Shown here: in pieces, positions 53,531 to 61,761 of the stretch
Numbering within the stretch: position 1 is the stretch's first letter
Layout: each line of letters opens with the position of its first letter
NCBI GenBank assembly: GCA_963738025.1
Contig: CAVTWA010000025.1
Location: forward strand, 62,001-126,000
Origin: 20CM-2-55-15 sp963738025
GTDB lineage: Bacteria; Acidobacteriota; Terriglobia; 20CM-2-55-15
Direction: 5' to 3'
DNA length: 64,000 nucleotides
Made by a program: the position numbers and the translations under genes
The notes under the pieces: generated by a model
What the model was told of the DNA's origin: nothing
The model's database searches: none
What the model saw: only the letters and a program-made list of their open reading frames with translations

Positions 53531-54589
53531 ATGCGCCAAAGGCACAACGCGCGACATGATGTGACGCGCCGGCCGCCTGCTGCGCATCGCGTTTTTCGTC
53601 ACGTCCTGTCCGCAGACCCGTCCGCGTTTGAACCATTCTGGTGCCTGTTGTGCATGCCCGCGATCGCAATCCCTCTCGCCATGGCGATCGTCGTCAAGGA
53701 TTTGCGACCGGGAGTGCTCATTGCAGCTGGAGCGTTTTCGGTGGGATTCGGCGGCTTCCACGAACTTGGCGGATCGCGCCTGCACCCTATGCTTGTTGCG
53801 GCCTCAGGCATGTGTCTTTCGAGCTGGCTCGGGACGCTTGCGGGTTCCTCAACGCCGGCCAGCATCGCTGTCGTTGTGGCCGCCGCGTATGTGTACGGTC
53901 TCGTTTCATTGAGAGGACCAACCGCATCGTGGATCGCGTTGCAGTGCCTCGTCTGGTTGATCATTTCGACGGCATATCCGGCAGCAGACATTCACATCCT
54001 GTTTCGTGGGTTCCTGATTCTGACAGGCGGTCTTTTTCAAATTGCACTTCTTTTCCTGTTCTGGAGAATTCTTGGGGCCGCGCCGCCCTTGCAGGCGCAG
54101 CCTCAGACCCCTCAGGCCGAAGGAACACACGCTCAGCTATACGCGATCCGGGTAATGGTGACTCTGGCTGCAGCAGCGGTTCTTTACCGCAGCCTCGGCG
54201 CAAATATGAACGCGTACTGGATACCCATGACCGCCATCATCATCATTCGTCCCGGCCTCGAGGAGGCATTACAACGCGGACTGGCACGCATGGTGGGCAC
54301 ACTCGTCGGTGCGATCGTGGCTACCGTGATCGCGCAGATTGCCTACCCCAGTCCTTACGCATCGGCTTTCCTGGTGCTGCTGTTCGCCTGGGTTTGCTAC
54401 TCCGTCATCTGGATGAATTACGCGCTGTTCGCCATGTCGCTCACTTCGTATGTGGTGTTCTTGCTTTCGCTGGCAGGTCTGTCCCAGAAAGCCCTCATCC
54501 TTCACCGCGTCGCGTTCACGCTGGCCGGGGGCGCGATTTCGTTTATAGGCCACGTGACTTTCAGCAGAGTGTTTCGAGCAAGCAGGTGA
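53531..54589 (+). CDS. FUSC-like integral membrane protein
   Basis: A 352-residue protein with about ten hydrophobic segments in two similar halves. The second half carries NAYWIPMTAIIIIRPGLEEALQRGLARMVGTLVGAIVA (in pieces), the signature of the FUSC/aromatic-acid exporter family. It lacks the large cytoplasmic domain of full-length members. It is probably an exporter or envelope permease of unknown substrate. The gene begins six bases after ndh. Confidence 0.78.
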   Translation: MRQRHNARHDVTRRPPAAHRVFRHVLSADPSAFEPFWCLLCMPAIAIPLAMAIVVKDLRPGVLIAAGAFSVGFGGFHELGGSRLHPMLVAASGMCLSSWLGTLAGSSTPASIAVVVAAAYVYGLVSLRGPTASWIALQCLVWLIISTAYPAADIHILFRGFLILTGGLFQIALLFLFWRILGAAPPLQAQPQTPQAEGTHAQLYAIRVMVTLAAAAVLYRSLGANMNAYWIPMTAIIIIRPGLEEALQRGLARMVGTLVGAIVATVIAQIAYPSPYASAFLVLLFAWVCYSVIWMNYALFAMSLTSYVVFLLSLAGLSQKALILHRVAFTLAGGAISFIGHVTFSRVFRASR

Positions 54590-54876
54590 GCAAATAGGCC
54601 CGGAGAGCCGTTAGACCTAGCCCCGACCCGCTCGAACGTTTGCTGGTTTGGTCCCCGGCCTGGCAGCCGAGGCTATATTCTTACGCGCCTTCCGGCGCTA
54701 ATTCATTCACACCTTCACAGATACTGCCGTGGACCCGAATTTGCCAGTCATAGCGCGTTTCTGCGTGATTCTTTAACGTGAGTGCCAAATCGCAATGACA
54801 CAGTGGTCATTCGCAGCCATGCGGCAGCAGTGACCTGCCACCTGGACGTGGTTTCGATATTGATCAATGGAGACGT
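54590..54876. other. Intergenic gap before the ferritin-like gene
   Basis: No gene. It holds a loose inverted pair near 54640-54665 and a motif TGGACC-N6-TTGCC-like at 54730-54745 with sigma-54-type GG/GC spacing but poor consensus. The ferritin-like gene promoter should lie here. Confidence 0.35.
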
Positions 54877-55674
54877 ATGGTTATGACAACGGACAGGCGA
54901 GCGAAATTATGGAAATCATCTGCACCAGGCAAATCAGCGGAGATGCCGGCGCGAGCCAACGATAACGCGTCGGCGAACGACCAACTGTATGCGCTTCTAT
55001 ACGAGGCGTTGGAGACAGAAAAGGGTGGCGTCCTGGTGTATGAAACGGCGCTCCGATGCGCCATCAACGGTGACCTGTCGAAGGAATGGGAAAAATATCT
55101 GGGCCAGACTCGAAACCACGTCAACGTCCTGACCAGCGTTCTCAAAAAACTGGGATTGAATCCGGACCAGAATACGCAGGGCCGAAACGTTGTGCGGCAC
55201 TCCGGTCTATCTCTCGTCAAGACGATGGAAATTGCCCGGATGGCCGGCAAGCCTGAGGCGGCGCAGATCGTGGCCGCGGAGTGTGTTGTACAGGCGGAGA
55301 CCAGGGATCACATGAACTGGCAGATCATCGGCGCCGTATCAGATTCCGTCGAAGGCACGCTGCGGGAGCTCCTGCGAAGCGCCTACGATGAGGTGGAAGA
55401 TGAGGAGGACGAGCACCTTTACCATACGACCGGCTGGGTGCGGGAACTGCATCTGCAGGCCGTGGGCCTGCCGGCACAGTTGCCGCCCGTGGAAGAGCAA
55501 CGGCACGTGACGACCGAATTGGAAGCCGCTGAAGCGAGGAAGCAAAGGAAGGAAATTTCTGCCAGCCATTCGAAGGGAGATCGAAGTGAAGAAACGAGTC
55601 GTCAAGAAGGTTCCAGAGTTCAACGTTCCGGCGCCCACAAACGAAAAAGACAAGCGCGACGATCTGCTGCGTAA
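54877..55674 (+). CDS. Ferritin-like four-helix protein, overlapping katE
   Basis: A 265-residue protein whose middle part (about residues 35-190) has a ferritin-like pattern of helices with metal-type carboxylates and His: ETEKGGVLVYETALRC, RNHVNVLTSVLKKL, AAECVVQAETRDHMNW and DEVEDEEDEHLYHTTGW. It may bind iron or manganese next to catalase, but ferroxidase activity is not proven. The last 30 residues (basic, Ser/Arg/Lys-rich) are encoded by DNA that also encodes the start of KatE in another frame. ATG 54877 and 54883 are both possible starts. Confidence 0.7.
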   Translation: MVMTTDRRAKLWKSSAPGKSAEMPARANDNASANDQLYALLYEALETEKGGVLVYETALRCAINGDLSKEWEKYLGQTRNHVNVLTSVLKKLGLNPDQNTQGRNVVRHSGLSLVKTMEIARMAGKPEAAQIVAAECVVQAETRDHMNWQIIGAVSDSVEGTLRELLRSAYDEVEDEEDEHLYHTTGWVRELHLQAVGLPAQLPPVEEQRHVTTELEAAEARKQRKEISASHSKGDRSEETSRQEGSRVQRSGAHKRKRQARRSAA

Positions 55675-57814
55675 CACCGAAAGCGGCCTCGGCGAGACCC
55701 TGACCACCAATCAGGGCACCGCCATTAACGACAATCAGAATACTTTGAAGGCCGGATCCCGCGGCCCGTCGTTGCTCGAAGACTTTATATTCCGGGAGAA
55801 AATTACTCATTTCGATCACGAGAGAATTCCGGAACGTGTTGTGCACGCGCGCGGCTCTGGCGCGCACGGTTACTTCCAGGTATATGAACCGATGACGAAG
55901 TATACGAAAGCCGGCTTCTTACAGGATCCCGGGAAGAAGACTCCGGTGTTTGTCCGATTCTCTACAGTGGCCGGGTCTCGCGGTTCGACAGACCTGGCGC
56001 GGGACGTCAGAGGTTTTGCCGTCAAGTTCTACACGGACGAGGGCGTTTTTGATCTCGTCGGCAACAATATGCCCGTCTTCTTCATTCAGGATGCCATCAA
56101 GTTTCCGGATCTGATTCATGCTGTAAAACCTGAACCCCACAACGAAATTCCGCAGGCGGCCTCCGCGCACGATACATTCTGGGATTTCATTTCGTTGATG
56201 CCGGAATCGGCCCACATGATCATGTGGGTGATGTCGGATCGCGCCATCCCGCGCAGCTTTCGAATGATGGAAGGTTTCGGTGTCCACACATTCCGGTTTG
56301 TCAATTCCCGTGGAGTCTCCAGTTTTGTGAAGTTCCATTGGAAACCCGTTCTTGGACTGCATTCACTTGTCTGGGATGAAGCGCAGAAGATCTCAGGGAA
56401 AGATCCCGATTACCACCGCCGGGATCTGTACGAAGCCATTGAGAACGGCGATTATCCGGAATATGAACTCGGTGTGCAGATCGTTGCCGAAAAGGACGAG
56501 CACTCGTTTCCCTTCGATCTGCTCGACGCGACCAAAATCATCCCGGAAAACGTTGTTCCCGTTCAAAAAATCGGCAGGCTCGTTCTCGACCGTAATCCCG
56601 AGAACTTTTTCGCGGAGACGGAGCAGGTGGCGTTTCATCCCGGCCACGTCGTTCCTGGAATCGATTTCACGAACGATCCGTTGCTCCAGGGCCGGCTTTT
56701 TTCCTACACCGATACTCAATTGAGCCGCCTGGGCAGTCCGAACTTCCACGAGATTCCGATCAATCGCTCGATCGCGCCTGTCCACAACAACCAGCGTGAC
56801 GCCCACATGCGGCAGACAATCAACAGGAGCCGCGCGGCTTATGAGCCGAATACGCTCGGTGGCGGATGCCCGTTCCAGGCGGGCGCGGACATGGGCGGTT
56901 TTGTGTCGTATCGCGAGAAACTTTCGGGCCCGAAGGTCCGCGAGAAATCAGAGAAATTCTTCGATCACTTCAGCCAGGCGCGGCTTTTTTACGAGAGCCA
57001 GACTGACATCGAAAAAGACCATATCGTCAGCGCGTTTCGTTTCGAACTCGGAAAAGTCGAGGTTCCGGAGATCCGGGAACGTATGGTGACGATCTTGAAC
57101 CAGATCGACTCTCGGCTGGCCGAACGGGTCGCCATGGGGCTCGGGTTGACCGGTTCTATGAAGCCGTTGAAGCCGATCAATCAGAGTGTGCCGGCCGACG
57201 GCGATATTGCCGCATTCCAGCCTCGTGACAGCAAGAATTCGCTGAAGCCTTCAAGGGAACTCAGCATCGTTCTGTCGGCGGGTCCGAAGACCGCCATCCG
57301 AACCCGTAAGATCGCAATCCTGGCCGCCGATGGCTGCGACGATGCCGACCTTAATATGATGCTCCAGGCGCTTACTGCCGAAGGCGCGCAAGCGAAGATT
57401 GTTGCCCCGCGCCTTGGATACTTGCAAACGGCAGACGGAACTGCCGTCAAAATTCACTTCAGCCTCTTGACGTCGACTTCGGTTTTGTTCGATGCGGTCT
57501 ATGTGCCGGGCGGCGAAAAGAGCGTAGCGGCCCTCAAAAGAGACCCATTCGCGCTCGAATTTGTTCTTGAAGCCTACAAACACGCGAAGGCCATTGCTGC
57601 TTCCGGCGCCGGCACACAACTTGTCGAACAGCCAGGTATCCCGGACGTTTCAGATAGTGATGATGCAGCAGTCGTCGTAGCGGCGAGCAGTCTCTCCAAG
57701 GCTATGGTTTCAAAGTTTTTCCAGGCGATCGGGAAGCACCGGAATTGGCAGCGGGAGAAGAAGCTGCGCGTCGACCTTCAACAACCATCGGGGCCAGCCC
57801 GTCGGTCGGCCTGA
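55586..57814 (+). CDS. katE: Large-subunit catalase (HPII type) with C-terminal amidotransferase-like domain
   Basis: A 742-residue heme catalase breaking down hydrogen peroxide. The core has catalytic His87 in ERVVHARGSGAHG, the GNN motif near residue 160 (DLVGNNMPVFFIQD), and the proximal heme Tyr374 in RLFSYTDTQLSRLG. From about residue 570 a DJ-1/PfpI-like domain follows (KIAILAADGCDDADLNMM and YVPGGEKSVAAL), as in E. coli HPII. It starts at GTG with GGGAG six bases upstream, 89 bases inside the ferritin-like gene, so the two are one transcript. It is an oxidative-stress enzyme, probably tetrameric. Confidence 0.95.
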   Translation: MKKRVVKKVPEFNVPAPTNEKDKRDDLLRNTESGLGETLTTNQGTAINDNQNTLKAGSRGPSLLEDFIFREKITHFDHERIPERVVHARGSGAHGYFQVYEPMTKYTKAGFLQDPGKKTPVFVRFSTVAGSRGSTDLARDVRGFAVKFYTDEGVFDLVGNNMPVFFIQDAIKFPDLIHAVKPEPHNEIPQAASAHDTFWDFISLMPESAHMIMWVMSDRAIPRSFRMMEGFGVHTFRFVNSRGVSSFVKFHWKPVLGLHSLVWDEAQKISGKDPDYHRRDLYEAIENGDYPEYELGVQIVAEKDEHSFPFDLLDATKIIPENVVPVQKIGRLVLDRNPENFFAETEQVAFHPGHVVPGIDFTNDPLLQGRLFSYTDTQLSRLGSPNFHEIPINRSIAPVHNNQRDAHMRQTINRSRAAYEPNTLGGGCPFQAGADMGGFVSYREKLSGPKVREKSEKFFDHFSQARLFYESQTDIEKDHIVSAFRFELGKVEVPEIRERMVTILNQIDSRLAERVAMGLGLTGSMKPLKPINQSVPADGDIAAFQPRDSKNSLKPSRELSIVLSAGPKTAIRTRKIAILAADGCDDADLNMMLQALTAEGAQAKIVAPRLGYLQTADGTAVKIHFSLLTSTSVLFDAVYVPGGEKSVAALKRDPFALEFVLEAYKHAKAIAASGAGTQLVEQPGIPDVSDSDDAAVVVAASSLSKAMVSKFFQAIGKHRNWQREKKLRVDLQQPSGPARRSA

Positions 57815-57859
57815 CGTCGATTGCAGGCGCGGTCTATGACCACAGCTGTCCAAGATAGT

Positions 57860-57880
57860 CCCCGCCTAACTTAGGCGGGG
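57860..57880. repeat. Single CCCCGCCT/AGGCGGGG palindrome
   Basis: CCCCGCCT-AACTT-AGGCGGGG, identical in arms to the terminal palindromes of the MITE-like element. It lies 46 bases after the katE stop and may serve as a terminator stem or be a solo remnant. Confidence 0.7.
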
Positions 57881-57982
57881 ACTGATCCACCAATCGCATC
57901 CACTGCATTCAAAATGCATTCAAAACCTTTACAGGCGCCACTTTGCTGCTTCCCGTCCATGCCTGCAATTTGCAGTATGCCG

Positions 57983-58570
57983 TCATACCCGCGGCACCCA
58001 GATGCTATAGATCACGAGTACTGTCAGAACACCGAGGGCGCACAAAATGAAACCGGCGCGGCGGCGGGCACGAAGCGCCAGGAGCGTTACCATACCGGTT
58101 AGTGAACTGATAACGAGCATCAAGGCGGCCACATCGATGGTTCCGGACCAGACGGTTCCGGTATCCAGGCCTTTATGGAGGTCGTCCAGTCTGCCCAGCG
58201 TCCCCCGCGTTTCCTTCTCCACCTGGCCTGTACCGTCGGCACGGTTGATGGTGACCACGGTGCGAGCACCCGGCGAAGCAAAAGTCACCACGATCTCGTC
58301 TGGATCGTCGTGGTAATCGGTAGAAGGAGCACGGACTCCTAACTGGTGACGAAGATATTGTTCGATGGCCGCGCGATCCGCATTGTTGGTAAGGTCCTTG
58401 TCGACGGTGATCTCCGAGGTCGACATTCTGGGATCGCTCAAACCGAAATCCTGATGATTCAAGGTCAGTCCGGTGGCGCCAAAGAGAAGGGACAGCGTAA
58501 ATCCGGCCATCGAAACATAGATATGCGCCATAAGCGCCCAGTGTGCAACGACACGAACGACATGCTTCAT
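57983..58570 (-). CDS. PepSY-associated transmembrane protein
   Basis: A 195-residue protein with an N-terminal helix (IYVSMAGFTLSLLFGATGLTLNH), a periplasmic PepSY-like segment (DRAAIEQYLRHQLGV, and a beta part with RTVVTINRADGTGQVEKE), and two C-terminal helices (IDVAALMLVISSLTGMVTLLAL and FILCALGVLTVLVIYSIWV). Proteins of this kind sit with flavin-linked or heme-linked membrane electron carriers. Its start overlaps the stop of the upstream ApbE/DUF2271 gene by four bases. Confidence 0.82.
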   Translation of the reverse strand: MKHVVRVVAHWALMAHIYVSMAGFTLSLLFGATGLTLNHQDFGLSDPRMSTSEITVDKDLTNNADRAAIEQYLRHQLGVRAPSTDYHDDPDEIVVTFASPGARTVVTINRADGTGQVEKETRGTLGRLDDLHKGLDTGTVWSGTIDVAALMLVISSLTGMVTLLALRARRRAGFILCALGVLTVLVIYSIWVPRV

Positions 58571-59895
58571 GGTTTTAATTTCGGACCGTACTGCACTAAC
58601 ACCGCGTCGAAATTAGCTGTGGCCGGAAGCGTGATGCTTGCCGGGGTATCGCCGATAACAATCGTTCCGGATTGCTTCGCATAAGTGCCCTTCTCCTGGT
58701 TGGTTTCGACGGTGATGCGGTACGACCCGGGGGGCACGGGTTTGTTTTCATTATTGAGTCCCTGCCATACCAGTTCATACCTGCCGGCCGATCGTGTGGC
58801 GCGTGTGACGGATCCAAACTGGTTGTTCAGGTTGTGCTTGAGAAAATCCCAGGCGGTAGAAAGATCCGGGTAATACTTCGATTTATTTCCCCAGATTGCA
58901 ATTACCCGTACCAACTTTCCTGACTCGTCTTCCACCCACACTGCCACATATGGCCGTTTCGAGGAGCGGCCGGACTTTAGCGGAAGAGTCATCGTGACCT
59001 GGTAGCCGGCGGGCCAGGGTCCGGAGACTGGCGTTTGAACCGCCGCAGGCGCTTCGATTAAGCCGAAGCCCGAAGTCCGTCTGACGGCCCCCGAACCGAC
59101 CCGCAGTGCTTCGGCCCCCGGCGTGGCTTCGACGATCCGGAGCCCTTCCTCTGCACTCGTCAAACAGAGCAGTGTGGCGAGCGCATTCGCAGTGACTGCA
59201 TCGGACGCAACCACGGTTGCCGCCGCCTGCGTAAGTGGCGCTTGCCCGGTCCGTGCATCTTTCAGGTGAGCGCCGCGAGCATACATTCCGCTCGATGCGA
59301 CCGCGCCGTTGTGAAGATCAATCCATCCGAGCGGTTCCGCATTGTCGTACCACGCTCTGGGATCTGCCACGGCGATTCTGCAAGATCGGCCCCAGGCTGC
59401 GATGTCGCCGCCGATGTTCAGCAAAACGGCGTCGACTTCCGGCCAATCCTTACGTATGGCCTCAGCGGCGCGATCAAGTATGTAGGCTTTTCCCAGCGCA
59501 TCGACATTGCGAGGTGCATGGAAACCATCGGGGCGAATGGAAATAATCCCGTCGGTACGGCGTTCCCAGTATTCATACGCACGGAGAACTTCCGACAGCG
59601 GCCGGGAAAACTCCCTTCGATTGCCGGACGACTTTTCTAAAAGGCTGATCTCGCTGCCCGGGTCCCGGGTATTGAGAATGGAAGCAAGCCTGTCGATTTC
59701 TCGAAGAACGGTCCCGCAGGCTCCCGCCGCTGTACGAGAATCTCTCGTCCATACTACAAGGTCCAGTGATGTCCCAAGGACCTGTTCGTATTGGAAACTA
59801 TATTCCTCCGGACTCAGAAGAGATCTGAATGAGGTCAGAGGTAAAAGGGCAGGCAGCTTCAGGAATAATCGCCGATTCATGCCACGCCTCTTCAT
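58567..59895 (-). CDS. ApbE-like FMN transferase fused to a DUF2271 domain
   Basis: A 442-residue exported protein with an RR-type N-terminus (MKRRGMNRRLFLKL) that may be a Tat signal. Residues about 35-270 resemble FAD:protein FMN transferase: VDALGKAYILDRAAEAI, LLNIGGDIAAWG, and the metal-binding region ASDAVTANALATLLCL. A C-terminal DUF2271 domain follows (PYVAVWVEDESGKLVRVIAIWGN and YELVWQGLNN). ApbE attaches FMN to Thr of membrane redox proteins. Its acceptor may be the adjacent PepSY-TM protein or another carrier. The pair is translationally coupled. Confidence 0.82.
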   Translation of the reverse strand: MKRRGMNRRLFLKLPALLPLTSFRSLLSPEEYSFQYEQVLGTSLDLVVWTRDSRTAAGACGTVLREIDRLASILNTRDPGSEISLLEKSSGNRREFSRPLSEVLRAYEYWERRTDGIISIRPDGFHAPRNVDALGKAYILDRAAEAIRKDWPEVDAVLLNIGGDIAAWGRSCRIAVADPRAWYDNAEPLGWIDLHNGAVASSGMYARGAHLKDARTGQAPLTQAAATVVASDAVTANALATLLCLTSAEEGLRIVEATPGAEALRVGSGAVRRTSGFGLIEAPAAVQTPVSGPWPAGYQVTMTLPLKSGRSSKRPYVAVWVEDESGKLVRVIAIWGNKSKYYPDLSTAWDFLKHNLNNQFGSVTRATRSAGRYELVWQGLNNENKPVPPGSYRITVETNQEKGTYAKQSGTIVIGDTPASITLPATANFDAVLVQYGPKLKP

Positions 59896-60031
59896 AGTGC
59901 GAAATGAGTTGCACGTACTCCGCCATGTGTCCGATGAAAAATTACGGGATCAGACGGGATGCGCTTTGGCTCTTCCTGGTCTAAGCGTGGTAGGAATTCC
60001 GAGGACATGAAGGTCGCAGGATGACTTTCGA

Positions 60032-60047
60032 TGGCATACGCCTTGCA
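60032..60047 (+). promoter_or_regulatory. Sigma-54 (RpoN) type -24/-12 promoter
   Basis: TGGCATACGCCTTGCA has GG at -24 and GC at -12 with the required ten-base spacing, and matches the consensus TGGCAC-N5-TTGCA except for the sixth base. It lies 36 bases before the start codon of the next gene, which leaves room for a normal transcription start and 5' leader. An enhancer site was not identified. Confidence 0.6.
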
Positions 60048-60083
60048 CAATTTTCATTGAGAGAGCTCCTTAGAGGTGAATCT

Positions 60084-60554
60084 ATGATCAAGGGAAACCT
60101 TAAACTCAAAATGTTGCTTGCGGCGCTTTGCTGCTTCGCACTGGTCCTCGTGGTTCCAGTGCCATCCAGCGCCCAATTGGGAGGCGTCGTCCAGGGCACA
60201 AAACATGGGATTGAGAAGGGCGTCGACAAAACCAAGGAGGGAGCCGAGGCTGTCGGACAGGGCACCAAGAAGCTGTTCACGGACGACGATAACAGCCAGG
60301 ACAAGGATCAGCAGCAGTATCCGAATCAGACGAATACTCGCATGAAGCCTGCCCAGACGCAGCCGTCGACGAGTTCAACTGAAACAGAAACGCAACAAAA
60401 CAGCACCACTACAATGGAAAAGGGACAAAAACAGTCTAAGCGCATGCCGAGAACGGCTGGTGAGCTTCCGCTCCTGGCCCTGGCCGGATGCTTATCCCTG
60501 GCGATTGCTGGAGCATACCGATTGGCAGACCGGTCGCGCCGCTCCCACAATTAG
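60084..60554 (+). CDS. Exported protein with LPxTG-like C-terminal sorting signal
   Basis: A 156-residue protein with signal peptide (MIKGNLKLKMLLAALCCFAL, cleaved about residue 28). The middle is hydrophilic and of low complexity, rich in Gln, Thr, Ser and Asn. The C-terminus has a tripartite anchor: MPRTAGE, a hydrophobic stretch (LPLLALAGCLSLAIAGAY) and a basic tail (RLADRSRRSHN). This is the shape of a sortase or archaeo/exosortase-type signal, though in a Gram-negative-like genome. AGAGGTG precedes the ATG. A sigma-54-type promoter lies upstream and an intrinsic terminator downstream, so it is a single-gene unit. Confidence 0.75.
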   Translation: MIKGNLKLKMLLAALCCFALVLVVPVPSSAQLGGVVQGTKHGIEKGVDKTKEGAEAVGQGTKKLFTDDDNSQDKDQQQYPNQTNTRMKPAQTQPSTSSTETETQQNSTTTMEKGQKQSKRMPRTAGELPLLALAGCLSLAIAGAYRLADRSRRSHN

Positions 60555-60578
60555 CAAGCCTGAATCTCCCCCCTCAAC

Positions 60579-60626
60579 GCCAATTGCGCTGTTTAACCAG
60601 TTCGTCAGCGCAATTGGCATTTTTTT
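60579..60626 (+). terminator. Intrinsic terminator after the LPxTG-like gene
   Basis: GCCAATTGCGCT (60579-60590) and AGCGCAATTGGC (60607-60618) form a perfect 12-bp stem with a 16-base loop, followed by seven T (60620-60626). Confidence 0.85.
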
Positions 60627-60683
60627 CCTGCAGGCGCTGTCGAAGGCGTGAATGAATAAAGTCGGGCGTTATTCCCGATAGCG

Positions 60684-61100
60684 CTACGACCAGCTCCCGT
60701 AATTCGGGCCCATGCCGCCGATTCGATCCACGGTAATGCGGACGATCAGGCGTTTTTCCGTTGGTTTTCGATACGGATACTTGTCGGCTCCGAGAAACCG
60801 TTTTGCCAGCTTGTCGATGTGCGCGTCGGCGCCGGCGTCCGTGACCTGACCTTTGCCATGGAAGACAGCATATGACTGCGGATTATTGCGGTCCTGTACG
60901 GAAACGATGACGCGGGGATCGCGCCGGATATTGTCAGGCTTCCGGCGTCCCTCGGCTGTGTTGAACAGCACTTCGTCACCTTCGACGTCTATCCAGACCA
61001 TCGTGATCTCAGGTTTGCCCTGAGCGTTGAATGTGACGACGTGACCGTATGCCTTGTCTTCGAGCATTTTCTTTAAAGATTGCGGAATGTTGACTGGCAT
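60684..61100 (-). CDS. PPOX-family flavin/F420-dependent oxidoreductase
   Basis: A 138-residue split-barrel protein of the pyridoxamine-phosphate-oxidase superfamily. GHVVTFNAQGKPEITMVWIDVEGDEVLFNTAEGRRKPDNIRRDPRV (in pieces) and KYPYRKPTEKRLIVRITVDRI match the PPOX-class F420-dependent group (TIGR03618-like). It probably binds FMN or F420; the substrate is unknown. AGGAG lies ahead of the ATG. It follows in line with tesA on the minus strand. Confidence 0.82.
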   Translation of the reverse strand: MPVNIPQSLKKMLEDKAYGHVVTFNAQGKPEITMVWIDVEGDEVLFNTAEGRRKPDNIRRDPRVIVSVQDRNNPQSYAVFHGKGQVTDAGADAHIDKLAKRFLGADKYPYRKPTEKRLIVRITVDRIGGMGPNYGSWS

Positions 61101-61127
61101 CGTTGAACTCCTGATCTATGCTCTCAT

Positions 61128-61748
61128 TTATTTCTTCAAGAGCGGCTGCAGAGTCTTCATGACGATATCGGTGACCAGAACGTAACCATCGGCGTTCGGG
61201 TGAATCAAATCCTCCAGAGTGTATTTCGGATTTCCGGCGACGCCTTCGAGAAAGAAGGGGATCAGCGGCAGCTTGTATTTCTTCGCGAGATCACGGAACA
61301 CGTCTTCGAATGGTTTCACGTAGCCGGTCGTATAGTTCCGGGGCAGCGTCATGCCCGCGAGAATAACCTTCGCTCCAGCGGGTTGAAACTCCTTGATCAT
61401 TTCTTCCAGGTTCATCTGCATCTGCGTTACAGGCAGGCCGCGGAGTCCGTCGTTCGCGCCAAGCTCAAGAATGACAATGGCGGGCTTTGCGGCAAGCGCA
61501 TATCGCATGCGGGCGCGGCCTCCGCTGGTGGTGTCGCCACTGATGCCCATACTGACAACGCGATATTTGTAGCCGAGTCCGTCTAATCTTCGTTGCAGAA
61601 GATCCGGGTATCCGGAGCCGGGCGGAACGCCATATCCGGCAGTCAGACTGTCGCCGAATGCAAGAATGACGGGGCGGGAATCCGGCGTCAACGGGCGCTG
61701 CATGGAGGTCAGAAAGATCATCATGGAAAGCAATGATGCGGTTTTCAT
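61128..61748 (-). CDS. tesA: SGNH/GDSL esterase (TesA/arylesterase type)
   Basis: A 206-residue periplasmic esterase/lysophospholipase L1-type enzyme. After a short signal peptide comes block I FGDSLTAGYGVPPGSGYPDLLQRRL (catalytic Ser in GDSL), block II Gly in GISGDTTSGGRARM, block III ELGANDGLRGL and the Asp/His pair in DLIHPNADGYVLV. It hydrolyses acyl esters or thioesters. It is divergent from the ybbA/ybbP transporter genes, separated by 13 bases, the same arrangement as in E. coli. Confidence 0.9.
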   Translation of the reverse strand: MKTASLLSMMIFLTSMQRPLTPDSRPVILAFGDSLTAGYGVPPGSGYPDLLQRRLDGLGYKYRVVSMGISGDTTSGGRARMRYALAAKPAIVILELGANDGLRGLPVTQMQMNLEEMIKEFQPAGAKVILAGMTLPRNYTTGYVKPFEDVFRDLAKKYKLPLIPFFLEGVAGNPKYTLEDLIHPNADGYVLVTDIVMKTLQPLLKK

Positions 61749-61761
61749 CTAGAATCGAATC

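Noticed and set aside
52538..53785. 415-codon minus-strand ORF opposite ndh
   Set aside because: Shadow of the NDH-2 gene; no motifs, and it runs past the ndh end into the next gene.
54730..54745. Second sigma-54-like motif before the ferritin-like gene
   Set aside because: GG/GC spacing is right, but most other consensus bases differ (TGGACC, TTGCC); likely chance.
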